From NCBI GenBank assembly GCA_903929895.1, contig CAIYWM010000468.1:1-7594 (forward strand): a stretch of DNA of 7,594 bases, given 5' to 3'. The stretch comes from an uncultured Alphaproteobacteria bacterium. Its GTDB lineage: Bacteria; Pseudomonadota; Alphaproteobacteria; Reyranellales; Reyranellaceae. This document shows positions 1-6,239 of the stretch, piece after piece. Position 1 is the stretch's first letter. Every line of letters begins with the position of its first letter. The notes beneath the pieces were generated by a model. The model had not been told where the DNA came from, searched no databases, and saw only the letters and a list, made by a program, of their open reading frames with translations. The translations under genes were made by a program, and so were the position numbers.

Positions 1-65
1 GCCGCAGCGGACGCGCCTGATCCAGGTCAATGAACGAATGGTCGGCCCATGCGAGCGTTGCGCGC

Positions 66-651
66 ATGGGCGCACGCATCCTGATCCTCAACGGCCATCC
101 CGACACCACCCGCAAGGGCCTGTGCGGCGCGCTCGCCGACGCCTATGCCGAGGGTGCCGTGTCGGGCAGCCACACGGTCGAAAGGCTCGACATCGGAGCC
201 ATGCAATTCGGCCTGCTCCGCCTCCCAGGCCGAATTCGAGACCGTTACGGTTCCACCCGACATCGCGGCGGCGCAGGAGGCGATCCGGCGGGCCGATCAC
301 CTGCTGGTCGTCTTCCCCCTGTGGCTGGGAGACATGCCGGCCCTGCTCAAGGGCTTCTTCGAGCAGACGCTGCGGCCGGGCTTCGCGTTCGCCTATCGGC
401 CCAGCGGCTTTCCGCAGAAGAATCTCGGCGGCCGAAGCGCCCGGATCGTCGTCACCATGGGCATGCCGGCGTTCGTCTACCGCTGGTACTTCCGCGCGCA
501 CGCCGTGAAGAACCTGAAGCGCAACATCCTCGGCTTCGTAGGCTACGCGCCGGTGCGTGACACGATCATCGGAGGCGTCGCAACGGCCAAGCCCGCCACC
601 ATGGCCGGCCACTTCGAGACGATGCGCGCCCTCGGCCGCGCCGCGCGTTGA
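66..651 (+). pseudogene. Flavodoxin-fold NAD(P)H oxidoreductase, frameshifted
   Basis: The reconstructed 194-residue product resembles the Flavodoxin_2 / NAD(P)H quinone oxidoreductase family: cytosolic flavoproteins that pass two electrons from NAD(P)H to quinones or similar acceptors. The N-terminal first strand and phosphate loop (ILILNGHPD, residues 5-13) are in one frame up to the codon at 219-221. The rest continues one base later: SQAEFE from 223, then the family hallmark FPLWLGDMPALLKGFFEQ, and the stop TGA at 649-651. Dropping one C at 221-222 joins the halves as LLRSQAEFE, so one inserted base explains the break. It is either a recent pseudogene or a sequencing error, because both halves look intact. 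The start at 66 fits the usual family N-terminus. An in-frame ATG at 30 would add 12 residues; it overlaps a TGA at 31-33 that could end an upstream gene cut by the window edge. The exact acceptor is unknown. Confidence 0.77.
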
Positions 652-683
652 ACTCGGGTCGTTCCGCTTCGAATTCATCCAGA

Positions 684-797
684 CCACCTCATCCTGAGGA
701 GGCCCGAAGGGCCGTCTCGAAGGATGGGCAACAGTCGAGGTGCGCGTGCACACCCTTCGAGACGCGCTCCTGCGGAGCGCTCCTCAGGGTGAGGTGG
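684..797. repeat. REP-like paired palindromic element, cruciform-capable
   Basis: Two inverted copies of a palindromic unit lie between convergent gene ends. The outer stem pairs 684-700 with 781-797 (17 bp, one T/G mismatch at 692/789). Each arm carries its own hairpin: GGCCC-GAA-GGGCC at 701-713 and GCGCTCC-TGC-GGAGCGC at 764-780. An inner stem pairs 714-726 with 751-763 (13 bp, one mismatch) around a loop at 727-750. The CCTCATCCTGAGGA and GTCTCGAAGGATG blocks are, from memory, a dispersed intergenic repeat of Bradyrhizobium-like and related alphaproteobacteria. At this site it may act as a bidirectional terminator or 3' end stabiliser. No protein-coding content is credible here. Confidence 0.85.
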
Positions 798-839
798 GTT
801 TGGGAAGACGGATATGAGTCTGTCTTGGTCGGAAAGACT

Positions 840-1169
840 CTAGCGTCGCGACAGGCGGTCTAGCGCCACGGCGATCGCCTCGCGTGTCGCGGCGGGCTGC
901 TCGGCGATGGCATGCCCCAGCAGGTCGAGCTGGCGTCGCAGCGTGTGCACCTGGTCGACCAGGTCGACCACCGTCTCGACCGATTCTTCTTCGAAGCCGA
1001 GCTCGTCGACCAGTTCGCCCAGCAGGCGCGCGCGCGCCACGTCGATCTGCTCGAAGCGCCAACCGTCGCCGCTGCCGGCCGGTCGCAGCAGGCCACGCGA
1101 CACCCAGCGCTCGACATGGACTTCCGTCAGCTGACCGTGCTGGCGCAGCAGTTCGTCCAACGTCGTCAT
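840..1169 (-). CDS. cbpM: Chaperone modulatory protein CbpM
   Basis: A 109-residue cytosolic protein of the CbpM (MerR-like, MerR_2) family. In E. coli CbpM binds the J domain of CbpA and blocks its stimulation of DnaK and its DNA binding; the same role is inferred here. The N-terminal half reads like a MerR-type helix-turn-helix (residues 13-45, with LTEVHVERWVSRGLL followed by WRFEQIDVARARLL), and the C-terminal half (about 62-105) is a long amphipathic helix with leucine/valine heptad-like spacing. The assignment rests on size, this pattern and, above all, position: the ATG overlaps the cbpA stop in ATGA (1166-1169), which implies translational coupling. A DNA-binding role in its own right is possible but less likely. 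The gene ends in TAG and faces the repeat element at 684-797. Confidence 0.87.
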   Translation of the reverse strand: MTTLDELLRQHGQLTEVHVERWVSRGLLRPAGSGDGWRFEQIDVARARLLGELVDELGFEEESVETVVDLVDQVHTLRRQLDLLGHAIAEQPAATREAIAVALDRLSRR

Positions 1170-2104
1170 GTGAACTGCTCCATCTCCTTGCGGGGATCGT
1201 AGGCGCGACCGGCTTCCCAGCCCTCGAGGAATTCCTTCAGCTTATCGTCCGGCGCCTCGGGCAGCACGACCTTCAGCTTCACATACTGGTCGCCGCGCTG
1301 GCCCGACTTGCGGTCAAGCAGCCCGCGGCCCTTGAGCCGCAGCGACGTGCCCGTGTTTGAGCCGGCCGGCACGTTCAACATCACCGCGCCGCCCACCGTC
1401 GGCACCTTCACCTTGCCGCCCAGGGCCGCCTCGGTGACCGTGACCGGCAGATCTACATGGATGTCGTTGTCGCGCGGCTGGAAGAAGGCGTGCGGGTCGA
1501 CATGGATCTCGACATAGGCATCGCCGGCCGGACGGCCCTGGGTGCCGGGCATGCCCTGGCCCTTGAGGCGCAGGGTCTGGCCGTCGGTCGTGCCCTCGGG
1601 CACGTCGATGTCGAGCGTCTTGCCGTCGGGCAGCGTGACCCTCTGCTTGCCGCCACGGGCCGCGACCAGGAACGGCACGCGCAGACTGTAGGTGACCGGC
1701 ATGCCGCCCATGTCGAAGCCTTCGCCGCCGAAGCCAGGGCCAGGGCCGCCGCCCCGGCGCTGGCCGAACATTTCTGAGAAGATACCGCCCATGTCGACGA
1801 AGGATTCATGGCCGCCGGCATGTTCGTACTTGCCGCCGCGGCCGCCTGCCTGGTCGCGATAGAAGCCGCGCGGCGGCATTTCCTGGCCGGTGCCGTCGAT
1901 CTCGCCCGCATCGAAACGCCGACGCTTCTCCGTATCGGACAGGATTTCGTTGGCCTGGCTGATCTCCTTGAACTTGGCTTCAGCCGCCTTGTCGCCGGGA
2001 TTGAGGTCGGGATGATGCTTCTTGGCGAGCTTGCGGAACGCCTTCCGGATATCGTCCTCGGTGGCGGTCCTCGGCACACCCAGGACGGAATAAGGATCTG
2101 TCAT
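1166..2104 (-). CDS. cbpA: CbpA-type DnaJ family co-chaperone (class II J protein)
   Basis: A 312-residue cytosolic Hsp40 that stimulates DnaK ATPase and delivers unfolded clients. The J domain spans about residues 3-66, starting DPYSVLGV and carrying the essential HPD at 31-33. A Gly/Phe-rich linker follows at about 79-135. There are two C-terminal substrate-binding beta domains at about 136-206 (VTYSLRVPFLVAARGGKQRV) and 212-285 (NDIHVDLPVTVTEAALGGKV). No CxxCxGxG zinc-finger repeats separate linker and C-terminal domains, which excludes canonical DnaJ and fits CbpA/DjlA-like class II proteins. Length matches E. coli CbpA (about 306). The next gene is its modulator cbpM, overlapping by 4 bases. 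Upstream, 54 bases separate it from the acyl-CoA dehydrogenase on the same strand, so read-through is possible. Binding to curved DNA is known for E. coli CbpA but not demonstrable here. Confidence 0.95.
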   Translation of the reverse strand: MTDPYSVLGVPRTATEDDIRKAFRKLAKKHHPDLNPGDKAAEAKFKEISQANEILSDTEKRRRFDAGEIDGTGQEMPPRGFYRDQAGGRGGKYEHAGGHESFVDMGGIFSEMFGQRRGGGPGPGFGGEGFDMGGMPVTYSLRVPFLVAARGGKQRVTLPDGKTLDIDVPEGTTDGQTLRLKGQGMPGTQGRPAGDAYVEIHVDPHAFFQPRDNDIHVDLPVTVTEAALGGKVKVPTVGGAVMLNVPAGSNTGTSLRLKGRGLLDRKSGQRGDQYVKLKVVLPEAPDDKLKEFLEGWEAGRAYDPRKEMEQFT

Positions 2105-2112
2105 AGCCCTAC

Positions 2113-2141
2113 AGATGTGAAGTGTATTGCGAGCTTACAAG
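2113..2141 (-). promoter_or_regulatory. Possible sigma-32 (RpoH) type promoter of cbpA-cbpM
   Basis: On the minus strand CTTGTAA (2135-2141) is followed after 15 bases by CACATCT (2113-2119). These differ by one base each from the E. coli heat-shock consensus CTTGAAA and CCCATNT, with normal spacing. Heat-shock control of a J-protein gene would make sense. Against it, the -10-like box ends only 8 bases before the ATG at 2104, so the transcript would be leaderless or nearly so. That spacing and the short motifs leave chance occurrence likely. Confidence 0.28.
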
Positions 2142-2158
2142 GGCCTTATGACAGGCGC

Positions 2159-3367
2159 TCACAGACCCAGCACCGCCTTGGCGATGATATTGCGCTGGAC
2201 CTCGTTGGAGCCGGCATAGATCGTCGCGGCCCGGTTGTTGAGATACAGCGGCATCGCGCTGATCCCCCACTCGGGCGTCACGGTCGGCTCGTTATGGCCG
2301 AGTTCGCGCGCCTCGGGTTCGAAGGGCGCGGCATACCAGGCCAGCGCCTCGACCCCGAGATGGTCGAGCTTCTGCAAGGTCTCGCTGCCCCTGATCTTCA
2401 TCGAGGAGGAGACCGCACCGGGATTGCGGCCGCGGCTGAGGTCGGACAGGACCTGCATCTCGATCATCTCCAGCGCCTGGATGTCCATCTCGGCCTCCGC
2501 CAGCCGCTCGACGAACCCGCGCTCGGCGATCAGCCGGCCCGACCCGTCGGCCGCCTCCTCCCTTGCAATGCGCTTCACGTCCTCGAGGCGGGCGTAGAGA
2601 TTGGGCGTGTAGGCTTCGCCGCCGCGCTCGAATTCGAGCAGGTACTTGGCGACCGTCCAGCCGGCATTCTCGGGGCCGATGCGGTTGGCGACCGGAGTCC
2701 GGACATTGTCGAAGAAGACCTGATTGACTTCGTGGTCGCCGGCCAGGGTAACGATCGGCGAGACGGAGAGGCCCTGTGCCTTCATCGAATCGATCAGCAC
2801 GAAGGAGATGCCGTCCTGCGGCTTGCCCTCGGTGGAGGTCCGCACCAGGCAGAACATGTGATCGGCGACATGGGCGCCGGTCGTCCAGATCTTGGTACCG
2901 TTGATGACATAGTCGTCGCCGTCGCGCTCGGCCCGGGTCTTGAGGCTGGCGAGGTCGGACCCCGAGCCCGGCTCGGAATAGCCCTGGCAGAAGGTGATGT
3001 CGCCCGACACGATACGCGGCAGGTACTTTTCCTTCTGCTCCGGCGTGCCGAATTTCATGATCACCGGCCCGACCATGCGCAGCCCCATGGCGAAGATCCG
3101 GGGTGCGTCAGCCGCTATGCATTCGCGGGCGAAGATGTAGCGCTGGGTCGCGGTCCAGCCCGTACCACCGTATTCGCGGGGCCAGCTCGGCGCCGACCAG
3201 CCGCGGCGGGCCAGGATCCTGTGCCACCGCATCCCGGCGGCATAGTCGGCGAACACCCCCGTGGTCTTGCGCCCGGCCTCCCGCAGATCCTGGGTCAGGT
3301 TCTCGTCGAGGAAACGCCGAACCTCGGTGCGGAAGTCTTCGTCTTCCCTGCTGAGCGCCAGATCCAT
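2159..3367 (-). CDS. Acyl-CoA dehydrogenase family protein
   Basis: A 402-residue FAD flavoenzyme that oxidises an acyl-CoA to the 2,3-enoyl-CoA and passes electrons to ETF. The N-terminal helical domain spans about residues 1-120. The middle beta domain carries the ACAD signature FCQGYSEPGSGSDLASLKT (126-144) and KIWTTGAHVADHMF (159-172). The C-terminal helical domain ends in YAGSNEVQRNIIAKAVLGL. The start at 3367 is chosen because GGAGGAAA lies seven to eight bases upstream and homologous sequence begins there; the open frame continuing to 4453 is antisense to another gene. The residue aligned with the MCAD catalytic Glu is Ala385; Glu247 (LEFERGG) lies where LCAD/IVD-type enzymes keep their base. 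The substrate chain is unknown: such long-loop ACADs act on fatty, branched, steroid-chain or aromatic acyl-CoAs. It lies upstream of cbpA on the same strand and is divergent from the DUF1194 gene. Confidence 0.94.
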   Translation of the reverse strand: MDLALSREDEDFRTEVRRFLDENLTQDLREAGRKTTGVFADYAAGMRWHRILARRGWSAPSWPREYGGTGWTATQRYIFARECIAADAPRIFAMGLRMVGPVIMKFGTPEQKEKYLPRIVSGDITFCQGYSEPGSGSDLASLKTRAERDGDDYVINGTKIWTTGAHVADHMFCLVRTSTEGKPQDGISFVLIDSMKAQGLSVSPIVTLAGDHEVNQVFFDNVRTPVANRIGPENAGWTVAKYLLEFERGGEAYTPNLYARLEDVKRIAREEAADGSGRLIAERGFVERLAEAEMDIQALEMIEMQVLSDLSRGRNPGAVSSSMKIRGSETLQKLDHLGVEALAWYAAPFEPEARELGHNEPTVTPEWGISAMPLYLNNRAATIYAGSNEVQRNIIAKAVLGL

Positions 3368-3370
3368 GAG

Positions 3371-3378
3371 TTTCCTCC
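3371..3378 (-). promoter_or_regulatory. Strong ribosome binding site of the acyl-CoA dehydrogenase
   Basis: The minus strand reads GGAGGAAA and then CTC before the ATG at 3365-3367. It is a near-ideal Shine-Dalgarno at the right distance and decides the start within a frame that stays open for a further 1.1 kb upstream. Confidence 0.8.
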
Positions 3379-3433
3379 ATTTTCTCTTTCCGCGGAGGCT
3401 AGCGGCCGCCGCTACCACTCGTCCAGTGGCGGG

Positions 3434-3463
3434 CTGACACCAGCGCGCGACGAGCGGTATGGT
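3434..3463 (+). promoter_or_regulatory. Weak candidate sigma-70 promoter for the DUF1194 gene
   Basis: CTGACA (3434-3439) and TATGGT (3458-3463) are separated by 18 bases and sit 37 bases before the GTG start, within the 132-base divergent intergenic region. Both boxes are imperfect and alphaproteobacterial promoters vary, so this is only a suggestion. Confidence 0.25.
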
Positions 3464-3489
3464 TCTTGCCTCGGAAGCGTAACGAACGC

Positions 3490-3494
3490 GGAGG
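3490..3494 (+). promoter_or_regulatory. Ribosome binding site supporting a GTG start
   Basis: GGAGG is followed after five bases by GTG at 3500-3502. No ATG at a suitable place gives an intact signal peptide, so this site fixes the start of the DUF1194 protein within a longer open frame. Confidence 0.75.
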
Positions 3495-3499
3495 TCGCC

Positions 3500-4411
3500 G
3501 TGGCCCGACTGGTTGGTCTGATCGCCCTTCTTCTCCTGACGCTTCCGGCGGCGGCCCAGGAGCGCAAGGAAGTCGACCTCGCGCTGGTTCTGGCGATCGA
3601 CATCTCCGGCAGCATCGACCCCGACGAAGCCAAGCTGCAGCGCCAGGGCTACGTCGAGGCGTTCAACGACCCGGTGATCGTCAAGGCGATCCTGGGCGGC
3701 AATCACGGCCGCATCGCCATCGCCTACTTCGAATGGTCGGACTCGTGGATCCAGAAGCTGCTGATCGACTGGACCCTGCTCGATTCGGAAGCTGCCATCG
3801 CAGACTTCCGACAGCGCCTGTCCGACGCCCCGATCTCGATCGCGCGACGCACCTCGATCAGCGGCGCCATCCGCTATGCCATTCCCATGTACGGCCGCAG
3901 CCCCTATGACGCCGACCGCAAGGTACTCGACATTTCGGGCGACGGATCGAACAACGATGGCGGCCTTGTCACCGAAATCCGTCACGACGCGCTGAAGGAG
4001 CGGATCATCATCAACGGCCTGCCGATCATGAACGGCCGGCCCAACCCGTTCGGCTTCCCGGCCGAGGACGATCTCGACAAGTACTATCTGCACTGTGTCA
4101 CCGGGGGGCCGCGCTCCTTCGTCGAGGTCGCGCGCAGCTTCGAGGATTTCCCCCGCGCGGTCCGCAAGAAGCTCCTGCAGGAAGTGGCCGACATCGGCCC
4201 GCTGAACGATTTCGACATCGGCGAACTCGGCGCGGCGCGCGACGGGCTGCAGCTCGCCCAATCGGGCAGCGGCGCCAACGGCCGGCGTGCGGTCAAGGCC
4301 GACGACGACTACACGCGGTTCGTGCGGCCGGAATACGAGCTGGGCTGCGACGTGGGCGAGCGCCGGTCCCGCGATTTCTGGCAGCGCCGCTTCGGCGTCA
4401 CGCCCGACTGA
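3500..4411 (+). CDS. Secreted DUF1194 (von Willebrand A-like) protein
   Basis: A 303-residue protein with an N-terminal signal peptide (MARLVGLIALLLLTLPAAAQ, likely cut after residue 19), so it is probably periplasmic or secreted. The rest resembles DUF1194, a VWA-like alpha/beta fold with a metal-ion-dependent adhesion site: DISGS at 34-38 (DxSxS), Thr118 in RRTSIS as a candidate second-loop ligand, and DISGDGSNNDG (144-154) as the third-loop Asp region. The family has no established function; VWA folds usually mediate metal-dependent protein contacts. The core ends around residue 230. The last 70 or so residues form a charged tail of unknown role (ending FWQRRFGVTPD), which makes the protein longer than I remember as typical for the family. 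It starts with GTG behind GGAGG. It is divergent from the acyl-CoA dehydrogenase, and 83 bases separate it from the downstream methyltransferase on the same strand; no functional link is evident. Confidence 0.88.
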   Translation: MARLVGLIALLLLTLPAAAQERKEVDLALVLAIDISGSIDPDEAKLQRQGYVEAFNDPVIVKAILGGNHGRIAIAYFEWSDSWIQKLLIDWTLLDSEAAIADFRQRLSDAPISIARRTSISGAIRYAIPMYGRSPYDADRKVLDISGDGSNNDGGLVTEIRHDALKERIIINGLPIMNGRPNPFGFPAEDDLDKYYLHCVTGGPRSFVEVARSFEDFPRAVRKKLLQEVADIGPLNDFDIGELGAARDGLQLAQSGSGANGRRAVKADDDYTRFVRPEYELGCDVGERRSRDFWQRRFGVTPD

Positions 4412-4466
4412 GACCGTTTGACCGGTCAGGCGCGATCCTGAAGATGCTCCCAATGATGCAATGAAG

Positions 4467-4484
4467 GGTCGGGGCGTCCCGACC
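4467..4484 (+). promoter_or_regulatory. Hairpin just ahead of the methyltransferase ribosome binding site
   Basis: GGTCGGG (4467-4473) and CCCGACC (4478-4484) form a perfect 7-bp GC-rich stem with a 4-base loop. It abuts the Shine-Dalgarno GAGGGA (4485-4490), which precedes the ATG at 4495. A second short palindrome, TGACCGGTCA, lies at 4419-4428 just after the DUF1194 stop. No T-run follows either, so a classical terminator is unlikely; a translational control or RNA-stability role is conceivable. Confidence 0.45.
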
Positions 4485-4494
4485 GAGGGAGCCC

Positions 4495-5334
4495 ATGACC
4501 GACGCGAACGCCCAGGCGATCTATTTCTATGACCGCCACCCGATGTCCGGCGAGATCATCAAGGCCAAGCTGCAGGCCGCGCGCGGGCACCTGAACCATG
4601 TGACTCCGGAGGAGCTCTGGCCTCACGATCAGGATCACTATGGCGGAATCGCGGCCACCGATGCCCTCGCGCAGGCAGCCTCGATCGGCCCCGGCACGGT
4701 CGTGGCCGACTTCTGCGCCGGCCTCGGCGGCACCGTGCGCTACCTCGCCCATCGCTATGGCGCGGACGTCACCGGCATAGAACTCACGTCGTCCCGGGCC
4801 GCCGCCGCTCAGGAACTCATCGCTCTGGTCGGCCTGGGGGAAAGCGCGCGAGTCCGGCAGGGCAACGTGATGGAGGCGCCCCTGGGCGACGGATCCATCG
4901 ATGTCGTCGTGAGCCAGGAAGCGCTGTGCCACGTGCCGGACCGGCGCAAGACCCTGGCGGAAGCCTTCAGGGTGCTGCGCTCGGGCGGGCGCCTGGCGAT
5001 GACCGACTGGATCGCCAACACGCCGCTTTCGCCCAAGGATGCGACGCTCATGTGGGATGGCATGGCCATCCAGCCGCTGGAGACGATGTCGTCGTACGGC
5101 GACATCGCACGGGAAGCCGGCTTTCGCGTGCAGTCGGCGACGGACCTCACCGACGAATGGGGTCCGATTCTCCAGCAACGACTCGCGATGTACCAGCGCC
5201 TCCGCGAAGAGGCGCGCCAGGCCGGGACCCCAATGGGCCACGATGCCTTCCACGAATCCTACATCCGCTTCGTCGAGCTCATCCTGCGACGCGACCTCGG
5301 CGGCATTCGGCTGATCGCCCTGAAACAGGACTAG
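4495..5334 (+). CDS. Class I SAM-dependent methyltransferase
   Basis: A 279-residue soluble enzyme with a Rossmann-like methyltransferase domain (Methyltransf_11 type) at about residues 45-215. Motif I is VVADFCAGLGGTVRYLA (69-85), the acidic ribose-binding residue is Glu96 in VTGIELT, GNVMEAPLGDGSIDVVVSQ (123-140) covers motifs II/III with the adenine-contacting region, and FRVLRSGGRLAMTDW (158-172) is the usual post-motif. This order matches small-molecule N-, O- or C-methyltransferases. The N-terminus (FYDRHPMSGE...HDQDHYGG) recalls sarcosine/dimethylglycine-type and related enzymes, but the substrate cannot be read from sequence. No membrane segment or signal peptide is seen. The start follows GAGGGA by four bases. 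It may be co-transcribed with the DUF1194 gene upstream. Its TAG stop overlaps the opposing FecR gene's TAG. Confidence 0.9.
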   Translation: MTDANAQAIYFYDRHPMSGEIIKAKLQAARGHLNHVTPEELWPHDQDHYGGIAATDALAQAASIGPGTVVADFCAGLGGTVRYLAHRYGADVTGIELTSSRAAAAQELIALVGLGESARVRQGNVMEAPLGDGSIDVVVSQEALCHVPDRRKTLAEAFRVLRSGGRLAMTDWIANTPLSPKDATLMWDGMAIQPLETMSSYGDIAREAGFRVQSATDLTDEWGPILQQRLAMYQRLREEARQAGTPMGHDAFHESYIRFVELILRRDLGGIRLIALKQD

Positions 5335-6224
5335 GGTACCGGTCGGGGCGCGCTTCCTCCGCCAAGGGGATTGAGCGGCGCCGGTCCGAGGCCGGGATCG
5401 AAGCCACCGCCACCGATCCCCGGGCCGCCCATCCTCGGCTGTCCGCCCGGACCACTGGCCGTGCCCGGACTGCGTGGCGCCGGGCCGCCCTGGACCGGTC
5501 CGGGGGCGTTTGGGCCCTTGCCGGAATTGGAGTCGGCCAAGCCGGCTGCCTTCGCCGCCCCGTCGGCACCGGAGCCCGGCCTGCCCGCGCCCGCTTCGAG
5601 CCTGGCGATATTGTCGGTGAGGCTTCCCCGGGCAGGGCGCATTGCCGGGCCTGGCGCCTGGCCCAGGAGCGTGCTGACCTGAAAGCCGGGGGCCGTCACG
5701 CTCTGGGTCCTCCCCTGACCGGTCATCGTCATTTCATGGCCGAACACGAAGGTGGCGGTGGTTTTCGTCGGCTCGACGCTGAACATCGCAATGCCGCCGC
5801 GAATGGTAAGCGTGGCCGATGGCGTCACGACGACGACCGGCGTCTTCTTGCTGATCTTGCCGCCGACCAGACGGAACACGCCTTTCGTCGCCGTGATCGC
5901 GAGGTCGCCCAGCTTCTGGTCCGCGTCATAGACGAACCTGTCGAGGGTGACCTGCGCCTGGTTACTGATCGTCAGGGCCGTTCCGTCGAGGAACAGGAGA
6001 TGGGCTCGATCCGCCGCGCCCGTGGTAACGACCTCGCCCGCCGTCACGTCGATCCCGACATGGAGGACCCGCTCGATCTCATCGGGCGGCTTCCCGGTGG
6101 GATCACCGGTGACCGCCGAGGTGATCCCGATCCTTTGCGCGATCGCCGCACCGGGCACGCCGACCACCAGGGACAGGACCAGGATTGTTGCACCCAAAAG
6201 GAACGCGCCGCGAAGCTTCCGCAT
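5331..6224 (-). CDS. Exported FecR-domain protein with Gly/Pro-rich tail
   Basis: A 297-residue protein with an N-terminal export signal (MRKLRG, then a hydrophobic run to about residue 23, cut likely after AIA at 29). A FecR-type beta domain follows at about 48-155, with GEVVTTGAADRAHLLFLDGTALTIS and TPSATLTIRGGIAMFSV as recognisable strands. From about 210 to the end the sequence is low-complexity Gly/Pro/Ala (QGGPAPRSPG, GIGGGGFDPGLGP) and probably disordered. In classical systems FecR is an inner-membrane anti-sigma regulator with an N-terminal cytosolic anchor. This protein lacks that anchor and no sigma factor lies beside it, so it is better seen as a periplasmic or surface FecR-domain protein of unknown role. 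ATG 6224 is preferred; GTG 6239 would add five residues. Neither has a good ribosome binding site, and an in-frame TGA at 6252-6254 bars a longer start. Confidence 0.85.
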   Translation of the reverse strand: MRKLRGAFLLGATILVLSLVVGVPGAAIAQRIGITSAVTGDPTGKPPDEIERVLHVGIDVTAGEVVTTGAADRAHLLFLDGTALTISNQAQVTLDRFVYDADQKLGDLAITATKGVFRLVGGKISKKTPVVVVTPSATLTIRGGIAMFSVEPTKTTATFVFGHEMTMTGQGRTQSVTAPGFQVSTLLGQAPGPAMRPARGSLTDNIARLEAGAGRPGSGADGAAKAAGLADSNSGKGPNAPGPVQGGPAPRSPGTASGPGGQPRMGGPGIGGGGFDPGLGPAPLNPLGGGSAPRPVP

Positions 6225-6239
6225 GCAACAGCTACGCAC

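Noticed and set aside
1..33. Possible C-terminal end of an upstream gene stopping at TGA 31-33
   Set aside because: Only ten codons are in view. The ATGA overlap with the ATG at 30 is suggestive but not enough to call a gene.
816..840. GAGTCT/AGACTC inverted repeat as a cbpM terminator
   Set aside because: The stem is only 6 bp with a 13-base loop and no T-run on the minus strand; the nearby repeat element is a better candidate.
648..863. Small plus-strand open frame across the repeat element
   Set aside because: Most of it is the palindromic repeat, which reads open by chance; no ribosome binding site or homology is visible.
949..975. Repeated GGTCGACCA blocks
   Set aside because: They lie in cbpM coding sequence and follow from codons for repeated Val-Asp residues.
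1808..3499. Very long plus-strand open frame running from inside cbpA across the acyl-CoA dehydrogenase into the DUF1194 gene
   Set aside because: It is antisense to two well-recognised proteins and its translation resembles no family until the DUF1194 start at 3500. Long antisense frames are expected at this G+C.
3368..4453. Minus-strand in-frame extension of the acyl-CoA dehydrogenase by about 360 codons
   Set aside because: It is antisense to the DUF1194 gene, has no recognisable domain, and the strong GGAGGAAA site places the start at 3367.
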